Part shown: positions 26,960-36,287 of the stretch, piece by piece
Layout of the letters: each line of letters starts with the position of its first letter
Position numbering within the stretch: position 1 is the first letter of the stretch
Assembly (NCBI GenBank): GCA_910575815.1
Contig: CAJTFN010000013.1
Span: 1-64,000, forward strand
Direction of reading: 5' to 3'
Length of the DNA: 64,000 nucleotides
Origin: Oscillospiraceae bacterium
GTDB taxonomy: Bacteria > Bacillota > Clostridia > Oscillospirales > Oscillospiraceae
Notes under the pieces: generated by a model
What the model saw: only the letters and a program-made list of their open reading frames with translations
Told to the model about the DNA's origin: nothing
The model's database searches: none
Program-made: the position numbers and the translations under genes

Positions 26960-26994
26960 ACCGGGACCGTCCTGGAGGGCGGTCCCGGTTTTTG
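26960..26994 (+). terminator. intrinsic terminator after HAD gene
   Basis: ACCGGGACCG stem with CGGTCCCGGT and a 10-nt loop, followed by TTTTTG. It closes the long transcription unit that begins upstream of mutS. Confidence 0.9.
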
Positions 26995-27138
26995 TCTGCC
27001 GGCGGCACGGGGATTTTCCCATGGGGGGGGCTCTTCGCCTCTATGGGCCCCTTTCCCCGCCCCGAAAACCGGAGTGCCGGTTTGCAAGTGCCTTGAGGAT
27101 AAAATGTACGCGGCGTCCGTGCTCTTCTGCGCAAAGCC

Positions 27139-27167
27139 TTGCAAATCCAGCTATCCCATGATAAAAT
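27139..27167 (+). promoter_or_regulatory. promoter of the dCMP deaminase-like gene
   Basis: TTGCAA (27139-27144), 17-bp spacer, TAAAAT (27162-27167), 26 bp before the start codon. Confidence 0.7.
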
Positions 27168-27192
27168 GGAGAAAATCAAAGGGGGGCTGTTT

Positions 27193-27684
27193 ATGGCGCG
27201 CATCAGCAAGGAAAACTACTATTTGGACATTGCCGAAACCGTCCTGGAGCGGGCCACCTGCTTGCGCCGGGTCTACGGGGCCATCATCGTCAACAACGAC
27301 GAGATCATCTCCACTGGCTACAACGGCGCGCCCCGGGGCCGGGTCAACTGCTCCGGCCTGGGCTACTGCTCCCGGGAGGCCCTCCGCGTCCCCAGAGGGG
27401 AGCGCTACGAGCTCTGCCGCAGCGTCCACGCCGAGGCCAACGCCATCATCTCTGCCGCCCGGCGGGACATGGTAGGGGGGACCCTCTACCTGGTTGGCCG
27501 GGATGCCCAGACCGGGGAGCTGCTGGGGGACGCCACCTCCTGTTCCATGTGCCGCCGCCTGGTCATCAACGCGGGGCTGGAGCGCGTGGTCATCCGGCGG
27601 ACCGAGACGGACTTCGACAGCATCCTCGTCTCCCAGTGGATTGACGAGGACGACGCCGTCCCTCCCGAGAGTCCACCGGCCTGA
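27193..27684 (+). CDS. deoxycytidylate deaminase family protein
   Basis: A 163-residue zinc-dependent deaminase (dCMP/ComEB-type). The zinc site is VHAEANAI (H79, catalytic E81) and SCSMCRR (C117, C120); the residue before the first Cys is Ser instead of the usual Pro. A CSGLGYCSREAL segment, common in clostridial and phage dCMP deaminases, adds two cysteines. By family it makes dUMP from dCMP for thymidylate synthesis. ATG 27193 follows AAAGGGGGG. The gene has its own promoter. Confidence 0.88.
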   Translation: MARISKENYYLDIAETVLERATCLRRVYGAIIVNNDEIISTGYNGAPRGRVNCSGLGYCSREALRVPRGERYELCRSVHAEANAIISAARRDMVGGTLYLVGRDAQTGELLGDATSCSMCRRLVINAGLERVVIRRTETDFDSILVSQWIDEDDAVPPESPPA

Positions 27685-27832
27685 AAACGGGAGCCGCAAT
27701 CGATCTCTCCGGGCCGCCCAAAAGGCTCCCGGCTAAAACCGGCGCGCCGCATCTCACGCGCCCTGCGCTTCTTCCCCCGGAACACGACGTTCCGGAGGGT
27801 TTTAACGACGCACACAGAAAAGAGGAGTCTAT

Positions 27833-30136
27833 TTGAAAGCGGGACTTGTCACCTTTTATCATCTCCACCATTACGGGGCGATTCTTCAGGCCGCGGCCAC
27901 CCAACGGGCCCTGGCCTCCTTGGGCTGGGATTGCGAAACCATTGACTACTTTGTCAATCAGGACATCCGCATCCTAAAGCCTCCCACCACCCCCGGCCGG
28001 GCCGCCAACGACGCCTACAACACCCTTCACTATCCCGCCCTGAAACGGCGCTGGCAGCGGTTTGAGGCCTTCTCCAAGGCCCATCTCCGCCTGACGGCGC
28101 ACCGCTATGAGAGCCTGGCGGAGCTGCGGGAGGCCCGGCTGCCCTATGATCTGCTGGTCTGCGGCAGCGACCAGATTTGGAACCCGGTCATCTTCCCCGA
28201 CGGGCGCTTTGACCCCGTCTTCTTCGGCTCCTTTTCCCCGCTGCGGAAAATCGCCTATGCCCCCTCCTTCGGCGTCCCTCACATTCCCGAGGGCATGGAG
28301 GAGGAGCTGAAAGGCTATCTGGATCGCTTTTCCCACATCGCCGTCCGGGAGCGCCAGGGACGGAATATCGTCCGGGACGTTACCGGCCGGGACGTTCCGG
28401 TGGTGCTGGACCCCACCCTGCTTCTGACGGCGGAGGACTGGGCCGCCCTGGCCGCGCCGTCGGTTCGGGGGGCCTATATCCTCTGCTACTGCATCGCCCC
28501 CTCCGGGGCCCTGGAGCCCTACATCCGGCGGCTGGCCCAAGAGACCGGCCTGTCGGTGGTTCAGCTCTGCGGTACCCGGCGGAAGCTCCACCCCAAGGCC
28601 CGCCTGATTCTGGATGCCGGCCCGGCGGAGTTCCTCAGCCTCTTTCAAAACGCCGCCTACGTCTGCACAAACTCCTTCCACGGCACCGTCTTTTCCGTCC
28701 AATTCCAGCGCCCCTTCTTCACCGCCGTGGCCCCCGCCGAGCTGGCGGAGCCGGAGAGCTCCCGGACCTTCAGCCTGCTGAACCGCTTAGGGCTGACGGA
28801 GCGGATTGTGGGCAAGGGGGATACCGCCGGTCTTTCCGCCCTTCCAGACTGGGCCGCCGCCGGGGAGCATCTCCAAACCGCCCGGCAGGACTCTCTGCGC
28901 TATCTCCAGGCCGCCCTGGCGGACGAGCCCTATCAGGAGCCTTCCGCATCCGAGACGGCGGGCGAGGCCCCTCTTCTGGCGGACCGGACCCGCTGCACCG
29001 GCTGCTCCGCCTGCCGCAATGTCTGCCCCAGGGACGCCATCTCCCTGCTGCGGGACCGGGAGGGCTTCGCCTTTCCCGTGGTGAACCCGGAGCTCTGTAT
29101 TCACTGTGGCCTGTGCACCAAAACCTGTCCCATGCTTCACCCCCGGGAAGCCAAGCCTCTCCCCGCCGCCTTTGCCGCCTGGAACCGGAACGGGGACATC
29201 CGCCGGGACTCCACTTCCGGCGGAGCCTTCTCCGCCTTGGCGGACTATGTGCTGGAGGGCGGCGGCGTGGTCTTCGGCGCGGCTCTGGACGGGCGGCAGC
29301 ACCTGCGGCACATCGCCTGCTTCCGCAAGGAAGACCTTTGGCGCCTCCGGGGAGCCAAGTACGTCCAAAGCGATCTGGAGGACGTGTTCCGGGCGGTGAA
29401 AAAGTGCCTGGAGACCCGGCAGGTCCTGTTCTCCGGCACTCCCTGCCAGGTGGACGGGCTGTACCACTACCTGGGATGCCGCCCGGAGAATCTCACCACC
29501 TGCGACCTGGTCTGCCAGGGCGTTCCCTCTCCCGCCGTGTGGGAGGACATGGCCCGGTATATTGAGACCAGGCGGGGAAGGGAGCTCCAGACCGTGCGCT
29601 TCCGCAACAAGGTGGAGGGCTGGAAGAACAGCCACTTCACCGCCGTTTACGACGACGGCACGGTGGACACCCATCCTCTTTTTGAGACGGAGTATGGCCG
29701 GGCCTTCGGCCGGGCGCTGTTTCTGCGGCCCTGCTGCTATCGCTGCCCCTACGCCTGTATGAACCGCCCAGGAGACTTCACCCTGGGGGACCTCTGGGGA
29801 CTTCGCCCAGAGGAATTCCCGGAGCAGCAGCAAAAGGGCGTCAGTCTGTTGCTGGTCAACACCCCTCACGGCAGCCACATCTTCGATCAGCTCCACCTCA
29901 GCCGCCATCCCTTCCCGGTGGAGCGGGCCATCGCGGGGAATCCCCGCCTTGCCTCTCCCATCGCCCAGCCGCCAGACCGGGCCGCCTTCTTTGCCGCCTA
30001 TGCCCTGACGCCCTTCGATCAGGTGGTTCAGCAGTTCTGCGCCTTGCCGCCGCTGCCTCTCCGGGCCGCCGGAAAGCTTCTCTCGCCGGAGGCCAAGGCC
30101 AAGCTGAAAAGGGCGCTGAAACGGGGACAGCGGTAA
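27833..30136 (+). CDS. fusion of polysaccharide pyruvyltransferase and FrhB-like iron-sulfur domains
   Basis: A 767-residue two-part protein. Residues about 5-330 match the polysaccharide pyruvyltransferase family (PF04230): GLVTFYHLHHYGAILQAAA, GSDQIWNP (111-118), SFHGTVFSVQF (281-291). Residues 385-435 are a 2[4Fe-4S] ferredoxin (CTGCSACRNVCP and CIHCGLCTKTCP). Residues about 445-760 match the FrhB/F420-hydrogenase beta-subunit family (DSTSGGAFSALADY, GAKYVQSDL, FSGTPCQVDGLYHYLG, CDLVCQGVPSP, GDFTLGDLWG). The TTG start at 27833 follows AGAGGAG. The two families are often adjacent separate genes in surface-polysaccharide clusters. Here they are one chain with no glycosyltransferases nearby. 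Confidence 0.88.
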   Translation: MKAGLVTFYHLHHYGAILQAAATQRALASLGWDCETIDYFVNQDIRILKPPTTPGRAANDAYNTLHYPALKRRWQRFEAFSKAHLRLTAHRYESLAELREARLPYDLLVCGSDQIWNPVIFPDGRFDPVFFGSFSPLRKIAYAPSFGVPHIPEGMEEELKGYLDRFSHIAVRERQGRNIVRDVTGRDVPVVLDPTLLLTAEDWAALAAPSVRGAYILCYCIAPSGALEPYIRRLAQETGLSVVQLCGTRRKLHPKARLILDAGPAEFLSLFQNAAYVCTNSFHGTVFSVQFQRPFFTAVAPAELAEPESSRTFSLLNRLGLTERIVGKGDTAGLSALPDWAAAGEHLQTARQDSLRYLQAALADEPYQEPSASETAGEAPLLADRTRCTGCSACRNVCPRDAISLLRDREGFAFPVVNPELCIHCGLCTKTCPMLHPREAKPLPAAFAAWNRNGDIRRDSTSGGAFSALADYVLEGGGVVFGAALDGRQHLRHIACFRKEDLWRLRGAKYVQSDLEDVFRAVKKCLETRQVLFSGTPCQVDGLYHYLGCRPENLTTCDLVCQGVPSPAVWEDMARYIETRRGRELQTVRFRNKVEGWKNSHFTAVYDDGTVDTHPLFETEYGRAFGRALFLRPCCYRCPYACMNRPGDFTLGDLWGLRPEEFPEQQQKGVSLLLVNTPHGSHIFDQLHLSRHPFPVERAIAGNPRLASPIAQPPDRAAFFAAYALTPFDQVVQQFCALPPLPLRAAGKLLSPEAKAKLKRALKRGQR

Positions 30137-30179
30137 ATACTATCCGTATATTTTCTGTTATAATATACAAATCATATAA

Positions 30180-30226
30180 ACCCCCCAGGCCAACCGGAAT
30201 CGATTGGCCTGGGGGGTTGGATTTTT
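30180..30226. terminator. strong intrinsic terminator between convergent genes
   Basis: A 13-bp perfect stem (CCCCCCAGGCCAA/TTGGCCTGGGGGG) followed by TTGGATTTTT on the plus strand. It closes the fusion-protein gene. A second GC-rich dyad (GGGCGG...CCGCCC, about 30309-30330) lies between it and the convergent peptidase gene. Nothing else is seen in 30227-30350. Confidence 0.85.
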
Positions 30227-30350
30227 GCTGCGTATCTGTTCTTCTGCGCATTGGAAGCGTCTTCTTTGTTTTCATCCCATGTGCGGGAGATACTCGACCT
30301 GCCAAAGCCAGGGCGGGTCCGCAAAACCGCCCCCAAAGAATCCAAGCTTC

Positions 30351-31376
30351 TCACGGGCCATACAAGTCCGGGTCGTAGAGCAGCCACAGCGGGGCCCCAT
30401 CGTGGCGGCTGGGAGACAGCTCGTCTAAAATCAGGGACAAGTCCCAGGGAATCAGGCTCCGGTCCCGGCTGGCCGGGTCCGCTACCAGGATTTCCCCTCC
30501 CAGGGTCACACCCCGCAAGAGGATGAAATGTCCCCCCTCGGTGAAATGCCCCTTCGTCATCAGCGCCACGGCCATGCCCCCCAGGGATAAATGGGTGTAA
30601 AGCTCCTCTTCCTCCAAATTCGTCAGGTCCACGGACTCGCACCGCAGACCGTAGTACTCCGCCATACCGGGGACGATGGAGAGATAGGACCCGTGGCCCC
30701 GGCACCAATAGCCCTCCTCCACACAAAGCCGGGCCATCTCCTCCGGGTCCACCGGCGTCTCCGTCAGGGAGGATACGGCCATGGCCATGGCCGTGGGGCC
30801 GCAGCCGTGGGTGGCCAGGCGGTCGCTGCCATAGCGCTGCTCCTCCCGGGCCTCGTCGGTCTGGTTATAGTAGACCACGTCTAAACCACCGCCGGTGAGG
30901 TAGAGCAGACCCTCACGCTCCACCAGGTTGCTGATCAAGGGGTCCAGCAGGGCCTTGGGGGGCGCCAGCTCCGGCTGATCCAGGGCGGTGGAGTCCAGCT
31001 CCTCATACAAGGCCTCCGGTTCCGGCTCCGCCGGCGGAGCCGTGACCTCTTCCATCCAGAGACGAAGCGCCTCCCGGCTCTCCGCCACCCGGTCCGAGAG
31101 GGCGGAGGCCAGCTCCCCAGCCCGGTCCGCCGCCGCCGCGCCCGCCTGGCTGACGCCGTCCCCAACCGCACGGGCCGTCCGGCGGACGGGGGACACGATC
31201 TTCTCGTAGAGAGCCGGTTCAAAGTAGCGGCAGGCCAAAAGCTCCGCCCCGGCCACGCAGACCAGAGCCAGCAGCACAACCGCCGCCACCTGCCAACGCT
31301 TTCGCCGGAGCTTTTTCGGTTTCAGGCCGTACAGCTCTTCCAAAACCCGCTGCTCCTGGGCGTCCAAATCCCGCAT
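30351..31376 (-). CDS. membrane-anchored C39-like cysteine peptidase
   Basis: A 341-residue protein: a short cytoplasmic N-terminus, one membrane segment (about residues 28-48), an Ala/Glu-rich helical stalk (about 60-145), and an extracellular peptidase-C39-like domain. That domain has YYNQTD, the nucleophile in HGCGPTAMAMA (C192), the histidine in GGHFILLRG (H283) and the VADPAS aspartate. By family it cleaves peptides or cell-wall cross-bridges; the substrate is unknown. The preferred ATG is 31376, 7 nt after AGGAG; the ATG two codons upstream overlaps that site. A roughly 330-nt leader precedes it. Confidence 0.85.
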   Translation of the reverse strand: MRDLDAQEQRVLEELYGLKPKKLRRKRWQVAAVVLLALVCVAGAELLACRYFEPALYEKIVSPVRRTARAVGDGVSQAGAAAADRAGELASALSDRVAESREALRLWMEEVTAPPAEPEPEALYEELDSTALDQPELAPPKALLDPLISNLVEREGLLYLTGGGLDVVYYNQTDEAREEQRYGSDRLATHGCGPTAMAMAVSSLTETPVDPEEMARLCVEEGYWCRGHGSYLSIVPGMAEYYGLRCESVDLTNLEEEELYTHLSLGGMAVALMTKGHFTEGGHFILLRGVTLGGEILVADPASRDRSLIPWDLSLILDELSPSRHDGAPLWLLYDPDLYGP

Positions 31377-31706
31377 CTTCATTCTCCTATCCGGGGGAAA
31401 TCATTCTCTTCTCCAGAGCAGTTCCCAGAAATAATGAGAAAAGGGAAATGAGGGCAGGGAACGCAGGGCAATGCCGAGGGCGCAGACGGGCTGACGCCCG
31501 TCCAGGACGGCAACGCGGCCCTGCGATTCCTGGACTACTGAACTTTTCTCAAGATTTTTGGGGGCTGCTCTAAGGTCTCTTTAAGAGCGCCCTAATTCCG
31601 GCCGCGGGCTTCGGCGGCTCTCCATGGAATTCCAAACGCAGTGCATCTGTGAACAAGCCCCGTCCGTCGGGCGAACCGGGCAGTTCTCGCCTTTCTTCGC
31701 GGACTG
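31377..31706 (-). ncRNA. long structured leader or separate small RNA upstream of the C39 peptidase gene
   Basis: The promoter at 31712-31740 would produce about 330 nt of untranslated RNA before the peptidase start. It can fold: GGCGA...TCGCC at the 5' end, CGGGGCTT/AAGCCCG enclosing a GGAATTCC dyad, GGGCGCTCT/AGAGCAGCCC, and CGGGCG/CGCCCG-type dyads further on. No open reading frame has a ribosome site. I could not match it to a known riboswitch, T-box or 6S consensus. An independent RNA gene with read-through into the peptidase is equally possible. Confidence 0.4.
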
Positions 31707-31711
31707 ACTCT

Positions 31712-31740
31712 ATTCTAGCACACTGGCCAGGGCACCTCAA
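31712..31740 (-). promoter_or_regulatory. promoter of the C39 peptidase leader
   Basis: On the minus strand, TTGAGG (31735-31740), 17-bp spacer, TAGAAT (31712-31717). The -10 context TGTGCTAGAATAG is the same as in rRNA promoter P1. Confidence 0.8.
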
Positions 31741-31785
31741 GGGCTCCCGGTCCTTCGGGAGGAGAAAAATCCTGGCAGGAAAGGG

Positions 31786-31814
31786 CCAAGGGCCGCCCGG
31801 CGGGCGGCCCTTGG
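31786..31814 (-). terminator. probable terminator of the SLH-protein gene
   Basis: On the minus strand, a 14-bp GC-rich stem (CCAAGGGCCGCCCG with CGGGCGGCCCTTGG) 15 nt after the stop codon. The following T-run is short (CCCTTTCC). Confidence 0.65.
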
Positions 31815-31828
31815 CGATGGTCTGAGCA

Positions 31829-34800
31829 TCAGCGGCGATAGTTTTGCATCCGCCAAACGATGGCAGACACCTGCCCCCGGGTCAGGGTGTTGGAGGGGCG
31901 GAAGGTGCTGGTTCCGTTATTGAAGTAACCCTCGACAATTCCGGCCGCGTTCAGCGCCTGAACGTAAACATCGGCGGTGTCGGTGAAGGGCTTCACGCTG
32001 GAGAGGTTGTTAATGTCCAGCTTCAGAGCTCCGGCGGCCAGCTGGGCCACCTGGAGACGGGTGATGGGCCCGCTGAGGTTCACATTGGTGCGGGTAATCA
32101 GCCCGTCGGCCTGCGCCTTGGCCAAGTAGCCGCTGAACGTGCTGCCGGGGACCGTGGGGGCCTGGTCGCCATATCCGGCAGCCTTCATGATGAGTTTCAG
32201 CGCCGCGCCGTAGGTGATGGTATTGTCCGGGCCGAAGTTGCCGTTGGCGTACCCGTCGATGACCGAGGCGTCCGCCAGCTCCACCACATACTTATAGCAC
32301 CAGGTGGAGGCGGTGACGTCCTTGAATTCCTTCCGGCTGTTCAGCACGCCCATGGAGAACACACCGGAGGCAATGGGCACGTTGCTGGCGTTCAGGGCCA
32401 CATAGGGAATCTCCACCGGGCCGGTGTAATTGGCGGCGGGAACAAAGCGGAGCTGCCCCAGCTGCTGGGTTCCGGTGTTATAGCCATAGACCGTGGTGGT
32501 GTTGGCCGGGGTGTTCGTGCTGCCCACGTAGACCACGCCCACGTTGGCGGCGGGCAGCTTCAGAAGCTGGAAGCCCACGGGAGCCGTGCTGGTGGCCGCA
32601 GAGACGGCGGCGTAGATGGAGGAGGCGGGGAAGGTGACGGCGGTACCCTTGGGCGTGGGGCCATAGACCTCAGAGACGGCCTTGCTGGTGACGCTGATCA
32701 GAATCGCCCCCGTGACGGACTGCCCGCCGGTTCCATAGGCCGTGAAGGGGATGCTGGCGCAGTAATTCGCGCCGCTGGGCACGTAGGTCAGCTCCGTCAG
32801 GGCGTACTCACTGGTGGTGGCGGGACTCTGGTAGAAGTTCCGCCCGCGGTTGGACGCTGTGATCTGCTCCCGGGTGGCAGTGCCGTACTTGCTGGCGCCG
32901 TAGTAATTGTAGTACAGCGCACCGGTGGAGGGCACGTCGTTCAAAACCACGTATTGCAGAGAGCCGGAGGGGTAGGACGCCTTATAGAACCGGGCCAGAT
33001 CATTGGCGTTGATCTGGACGTTGGTGCCGCTGGTGACGGCGTAGCGCACGCTGCCCTGGAGGTTGGACGTGGTATTATTGGCCGCCGTAGTGGGGGTGAT
33101 GACCAGGGTGCCGTCCACGGACCGGGAATTGGAGCCGTAGGCCGTGAAGCGGAGCACCACCTTGCCGGTGACAAAGGAGCTGGCGGCGGCGAAGGTCATA
33201 TCGTTAATGGCGTAGTCGTCCCGGCCCGCGTCGCCGGCGTTGTAGTAGAACCGGGGACGGTGGAGATTGCTCCGGGAGAAGGAAGTGGAATAGCTGGTGT
33301 TATAGCCGGTGTAGATGGTGCCGTAGTTGTCGGGGAAGTCGTTGACCGACGGGGCGTTGAAGACGATGTAATCCAGGTTGTCCCCGCTATAGGTCTTGCG
33401 GTAGAAGTCGTCAAACTTCACCCGGTCGAAGTTCACCGTCCGGCCCGGGGTGACGGTATAAGACACGTCGCCGTTGGCGCTGGCGTTGACCACCAGCTTC
33501 AGCGTGCCGTCCTCATAGTCGCTGCTGCTGTAATAGGCCCGGAAGGGCACGGAGATGCTGCTTCCGTCCCGGGCCCCGGCATCGGCCCGGAAGGAAAGGG
33601 TGCTAAGGGCATAGGTGCCGTAGGCGGGGGTATTGTAGTAAAATTGGGTCTGGGTATGGGTCAGATTATTGCGGCTCAGGAGAGTGCTGCCGGTGTAGAT
33701 GCCTCCGGCGAAGCTGGCGTAGTCACTGTTGGCCTCGAAGGTGACGTACTGGATGGTACGGCCGGAATTGCCGGACTGGGTCTGATAGGCCCGGTTGAAG
33801 TCCTCGATCCGGAACGCCATGCTGCCGCCGGGGGCGGCCTCATAGGTGATGGTGTTCACCTCGCTGGTGACATGAATCCGGAGGGTGCCCTCCTCATATT
33901 CGTCCTCGTCGTTGTTGTAATAGGCCCGGAAGGGGATGGTCAGGCTATCGCCCTCCCTGGCGCTGCGGGAGGCCTGGAAGTTCAGGTCGTCCAGGGCGTA
34001 GTCGCCCTCCTTGCTGTTGCTGTAATAGAACCAGGTCTTGCTGTGGGTCAGGTCCGACAGCTCCAAAGCACTGTTCCGGACATACAGGGCGCCGTCGAAG
34101 TTCCGGTAGCTGTCCGGCGCGGAGAAGGACACGGCGCTGATGGTCCGGTTCTTCTGGTCGGCGAGGGCCCGGTAGACCTCGTTGAAGTCCGTCTTGTCCA
34201 GGCGGGTGGTGCCGCCGGGGGCCACGTTGCAGGTGACGGTGTCCTGGGAACCGTACTTGTCAATGAGAATGTGCAGGGTGCCGTCGGCGTAATCGTCCCG
34301 GCTGTAGAAGGCCCGGAAGGGAATCTCCAGGGTGTCACCGTCCCGGGAGCTGCTGGAGGCCCGGAAAATCAGGTCATCGATGACATAGTCGTTGTTGTTG
34401 CTGCTGGAATAATAGAACTGCTCCCGGGACAGGTCCCGCTGGTTGAAGTCCGCGTGGCCCGAGACGCTAATCTTGCCGGAGAAGGTGGTGTAATCGTTGT
34501 CGGGGTCAAACTCCACGTAGTCGATCTTCCGGCTGGAGCCCGTCAGATCCTGATAGGCCTTGTTGAAGTCACTGCGGTTGAAGGTGACGGTGCCGCCGGG
34601 GGCCACCCGGTAGACCACGTCGCCCTCCTGGCCGTCCTTGTCAATGACGATGTGGAGGTTTCCGTCGTAGTGGTTGGACTCGTTGTAATAGACCCGGTAG
34701 GGGATGACCAGCTCCGCGCCCTCCTTGGCATTTTTGTCCGCCCGGAAGTTGACGGAGCTCAAGGGCTTGTCGCCGTCCCGTTCCCGGGCGGTGTAATAGG

Positions 34801-36232
34801 TCCACTCCATCACCCGGTCCCGGTCCATAGACCGGCCGTCCAGGTAGAGAGACCCGGCGAAGCTGTCATAGCTCTTGTCGGGGTAGAAGTCCACATAGCG
34901 GACGCTGGTGGAGTCGTTGGCCAGCACCCGATAGGCCTCCTCAAAGCTGGAGACCTTGAAGTTGACGGTGCTGTTGGGGGCCACCCGGTAGATGATATCG
35001 GAGGCGTTGGTGGCCTTGCCGGAGATGGTCAGCGTGCCGGAAATCTGGTTGTCGTAATTGTCCGTGGCCGTGTAGTTCAAAGCCAGGGCGCCGGAGGTGC
35101 TGGGGACGAAGTAGAGATACTTGTCCAGGTTGGTGTAGGTATAGCTGGTATTGGTCAGCTTGTCCTTGCTGCTGTTGGCATAGAGGTTGCCGCTGCCGCC
35201 GATGGACTGGAACTGAATCGTGGAAAAGCTGTTCCGGCCCGTGAGGGCATAGAACTTCGCCGCGACCTGGGTGCGGACGCTGTCGCCGATGAGCTTGCCG
35301 CCGGTGGTGCCGGCGCTGAAGTCGGCGTTCTGTCCGGTGGCCCGGAGCTTATAGACCGCGGAGTAACTCAGGTTGCCAGTGACGGCAGTCGTGCCGGGGC
35401 TCACCATACTCTGGCCGGTGTAGCCGAAATAGCTGGCCTTGCCCGAGACCCAGCCCTGGAACACATGGCTGCCGGGGACGGAGGGCATGGAGGGCGTGCT
35501 GACATTGGGGTAGCCCCCTCTGGCCACGCTCTGGGAGGAGGTGCCGGAGCCGCTGTAGAAGGTCACCGTGAAGGTGGAGGCGCTCATACGGTAGCCGCAA
35601 AGGTCGCAGATGCCGTCCTGGTTGTCGTCCTTGTGGGTGTGGGTTGCGCCGCAGCGGGTGCAGCGCCCATTGGTTCCGTAATCGTGACCCAGGGCAGGGG
35701 AGGTTTCCTCCCGATACCGTTCGCCGCAAACCCCGCACTCATATGTAACGTATCCGCCTGCTGTGCAGGTGGGCTTTGTGATGGCACCGGCGGACTTGGG
35801 CGTATGCTCCACCACATCGCCCCTGGCCGTGCAGCCGGGGGTCTTGCAGGCATGCCAATGGCTGGTCGCGTCCTTGGACCATGCGGTGTCATAGCTGTGC
35901 GCTGTCATCGGAATGGTTTCCGTGATGGTCTGCGCACAATATTTGCATTTAAAAGATCTGCTGCCTTCCCGGTAGCAAGTTGCGGCCCTTATTTCACGAT
36001 CCACTGACCCATCCGACTCATGGTCGATCTTGAGGACAGTATTACATGTTTGACAACTGATGGTATCCTTTCCTCCCAGACTTCCAGCGGACTCAAGCAC
36101 GCATGTATGCGTCTCATCATGTCCGGAGGGGGAGGGCACAACCACCGCCGCCAGAGCCGACGGCATCAGCCCTGTGAGCATAATCAGGGCCAGCGCGAAC
36201 GCCGGCAGCTTTTTTTTCCAAAATCCGTTCAT
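31829..36232 (-). CDS. large SLH-domain surface protein with about eight ~125-residue repeats
   Basis: A 1467-residue exported protein. The signal peptide ends near ALAAV (about residue 29). Residues 40-215 are Cys-rich with CxxC pairs and EH-P-KSAGAITKPTC-like segments, typical of Firmicute surface proteins with bacterial Ig-like or InlB repeats. Residues 218-295 resemble an InlB/Flg_new repeat (TVTFYSGSG ... VFQGWVSG). Then about eight related units follow from about 300 to 1297. The best copies begin YRVAPGGTVTFNRSDF-like at 415, 540, 667 and 800 and end IPFRAYY ... DGTL. The C-terminus is three SLH motifs (about 1302-1350, 1355-1410, 1412-1467) that bind pyruvylated wall polymer. ATG 36232 follows GGAGG. 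Confidence 0.9.
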   Translation of the reverse strand: MNGFWKKKLPAFALALIMLTGLMPSALAAVVVPSPSGHDETHTCVLESAGSLGGKDTISCQTCNTVLKIDHESDGSVDREIRAATCYREGSRSFKCKYCAQTITETIPMTAHSYDTAWSKDATSHWHACKTPGCTARGDVVEHTPKSAGAITKPTCTAGGYVTYECGVCGERYREETSPALGHDYGTNGRCTRCGATHTHKDDNQDGICDLCGYRMSASTFTVTFYSGSGTSSQSVARGGYPNVSTPSMPSVPGSHVFQGWVSGKASYFGYTGQSMVSPGTTAVTGNLSYSAVYKLRATGQNADFSAGTTGGKLIGDSVRTQVAAKFYALTGRNSFSTIQFQSIGGSGNLYANSSKDKLTNTSYTYTNLDKYLYFVPSTSGALALNYTATDNYDNQISGTLTISGKATNASDIIYRVAPNSTVNFKVSSFEEAYRVLANDSTSVRYVDFYPDKSYDSFAGSLYLDGRSMDRDRVMEWTYYTARERDGDKPLSSVNFRADKNAKEGAELVIPYRVYYNESNHYDGNLHIVIDKDGQEGDVVYRVAPGGTVTFNRSDFNKAYQDLTGSSRKIDYVEFDPDNDYTTFSGKISVSGHADFNQRDLSREQFYYSSSNNNDYVIDDLIFRASSSSRDGDTLEIPFRAFYSRDDYADGTLHILIDKYGSQDTVTCNVAPGGTTRLDKTDFNEVYRALADQKNRTISAVSFSAPDSYRNFDGALYVRNSALELSDLTHSKTWFYYSNSKEGDYALDDLNFQASRSAREGDSLTIPFRAYYNNDEDEYEEGTLRIHVTSEVNTITYEAAPGGSMAFRIEDFNRAYQTQSGNSGRTIQYVTFEANSDYASFAGGIYTGSTLLSRNNLTHTQTQFYYNTPAYGTYALSTLSFRADAGARDGSSISVPFRAYYSSSDYEDGTLKLVVNASANGDVSYTVTPGRTVNFDRVKFDDFYRKTYSGDNLDYIVFNAPSVNDFPDNYGTIYTGYNTSYSTSFSRSNLHRPRFYYNAGDAGRDDYAINDMTFAAASSFVTGKVVLRFTAYGSNSRSVDGTLVITPTTAANNTTSNLQGSVRYAVTSGTNVQINANDLARFYKASYPSGSLQYVVLNDVPSTGALYYNYYGASKYGTATREQITASNRGRNFYQSPATTSEYALTELTYVPSGANYCASIPFTAYGTGGQSVTGAILISVTSKAVSEVYGPTPKGTAVTFPASSIYAAVSAATSTAPVGFQLLKLPAANVGVVYVGSTNTPANTTTVYGYNTGTQQLGQLRFVPAANYTGPVEIPYVALNASNVPIASGVFSMGVLNSRKEFKDVTASTWCYKYVVELADASVIDGYANGNFGPDNTITYGAALKLIMKAAGYGDQAPTVPGSTFSGYLAKAQADGLITRTNVNLSGPITRLQVAQLAAGALKLDINNLSSVKPFTDTADVYVQALNAAGIVEGYFNNGTSTFRPSNTLTRGQVSAIVWRMQNYRR

Positions 36233-36287
36233 ACACTATACCTCCATGCCTGTCGCGTTGGAATTTCACATTTCCAGAATCCTGCTC

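Noticed and set aside
31844..36007. A 1387-codon open frame antisense to the SLH-protein gene
   Set aside because: It is a by-product of GC-rich codon use in the sense gene: Gly/Val/Ala-biased, no ribosome site, no family, while the opposite strand has signal peptide, repeats and SLH motifs.
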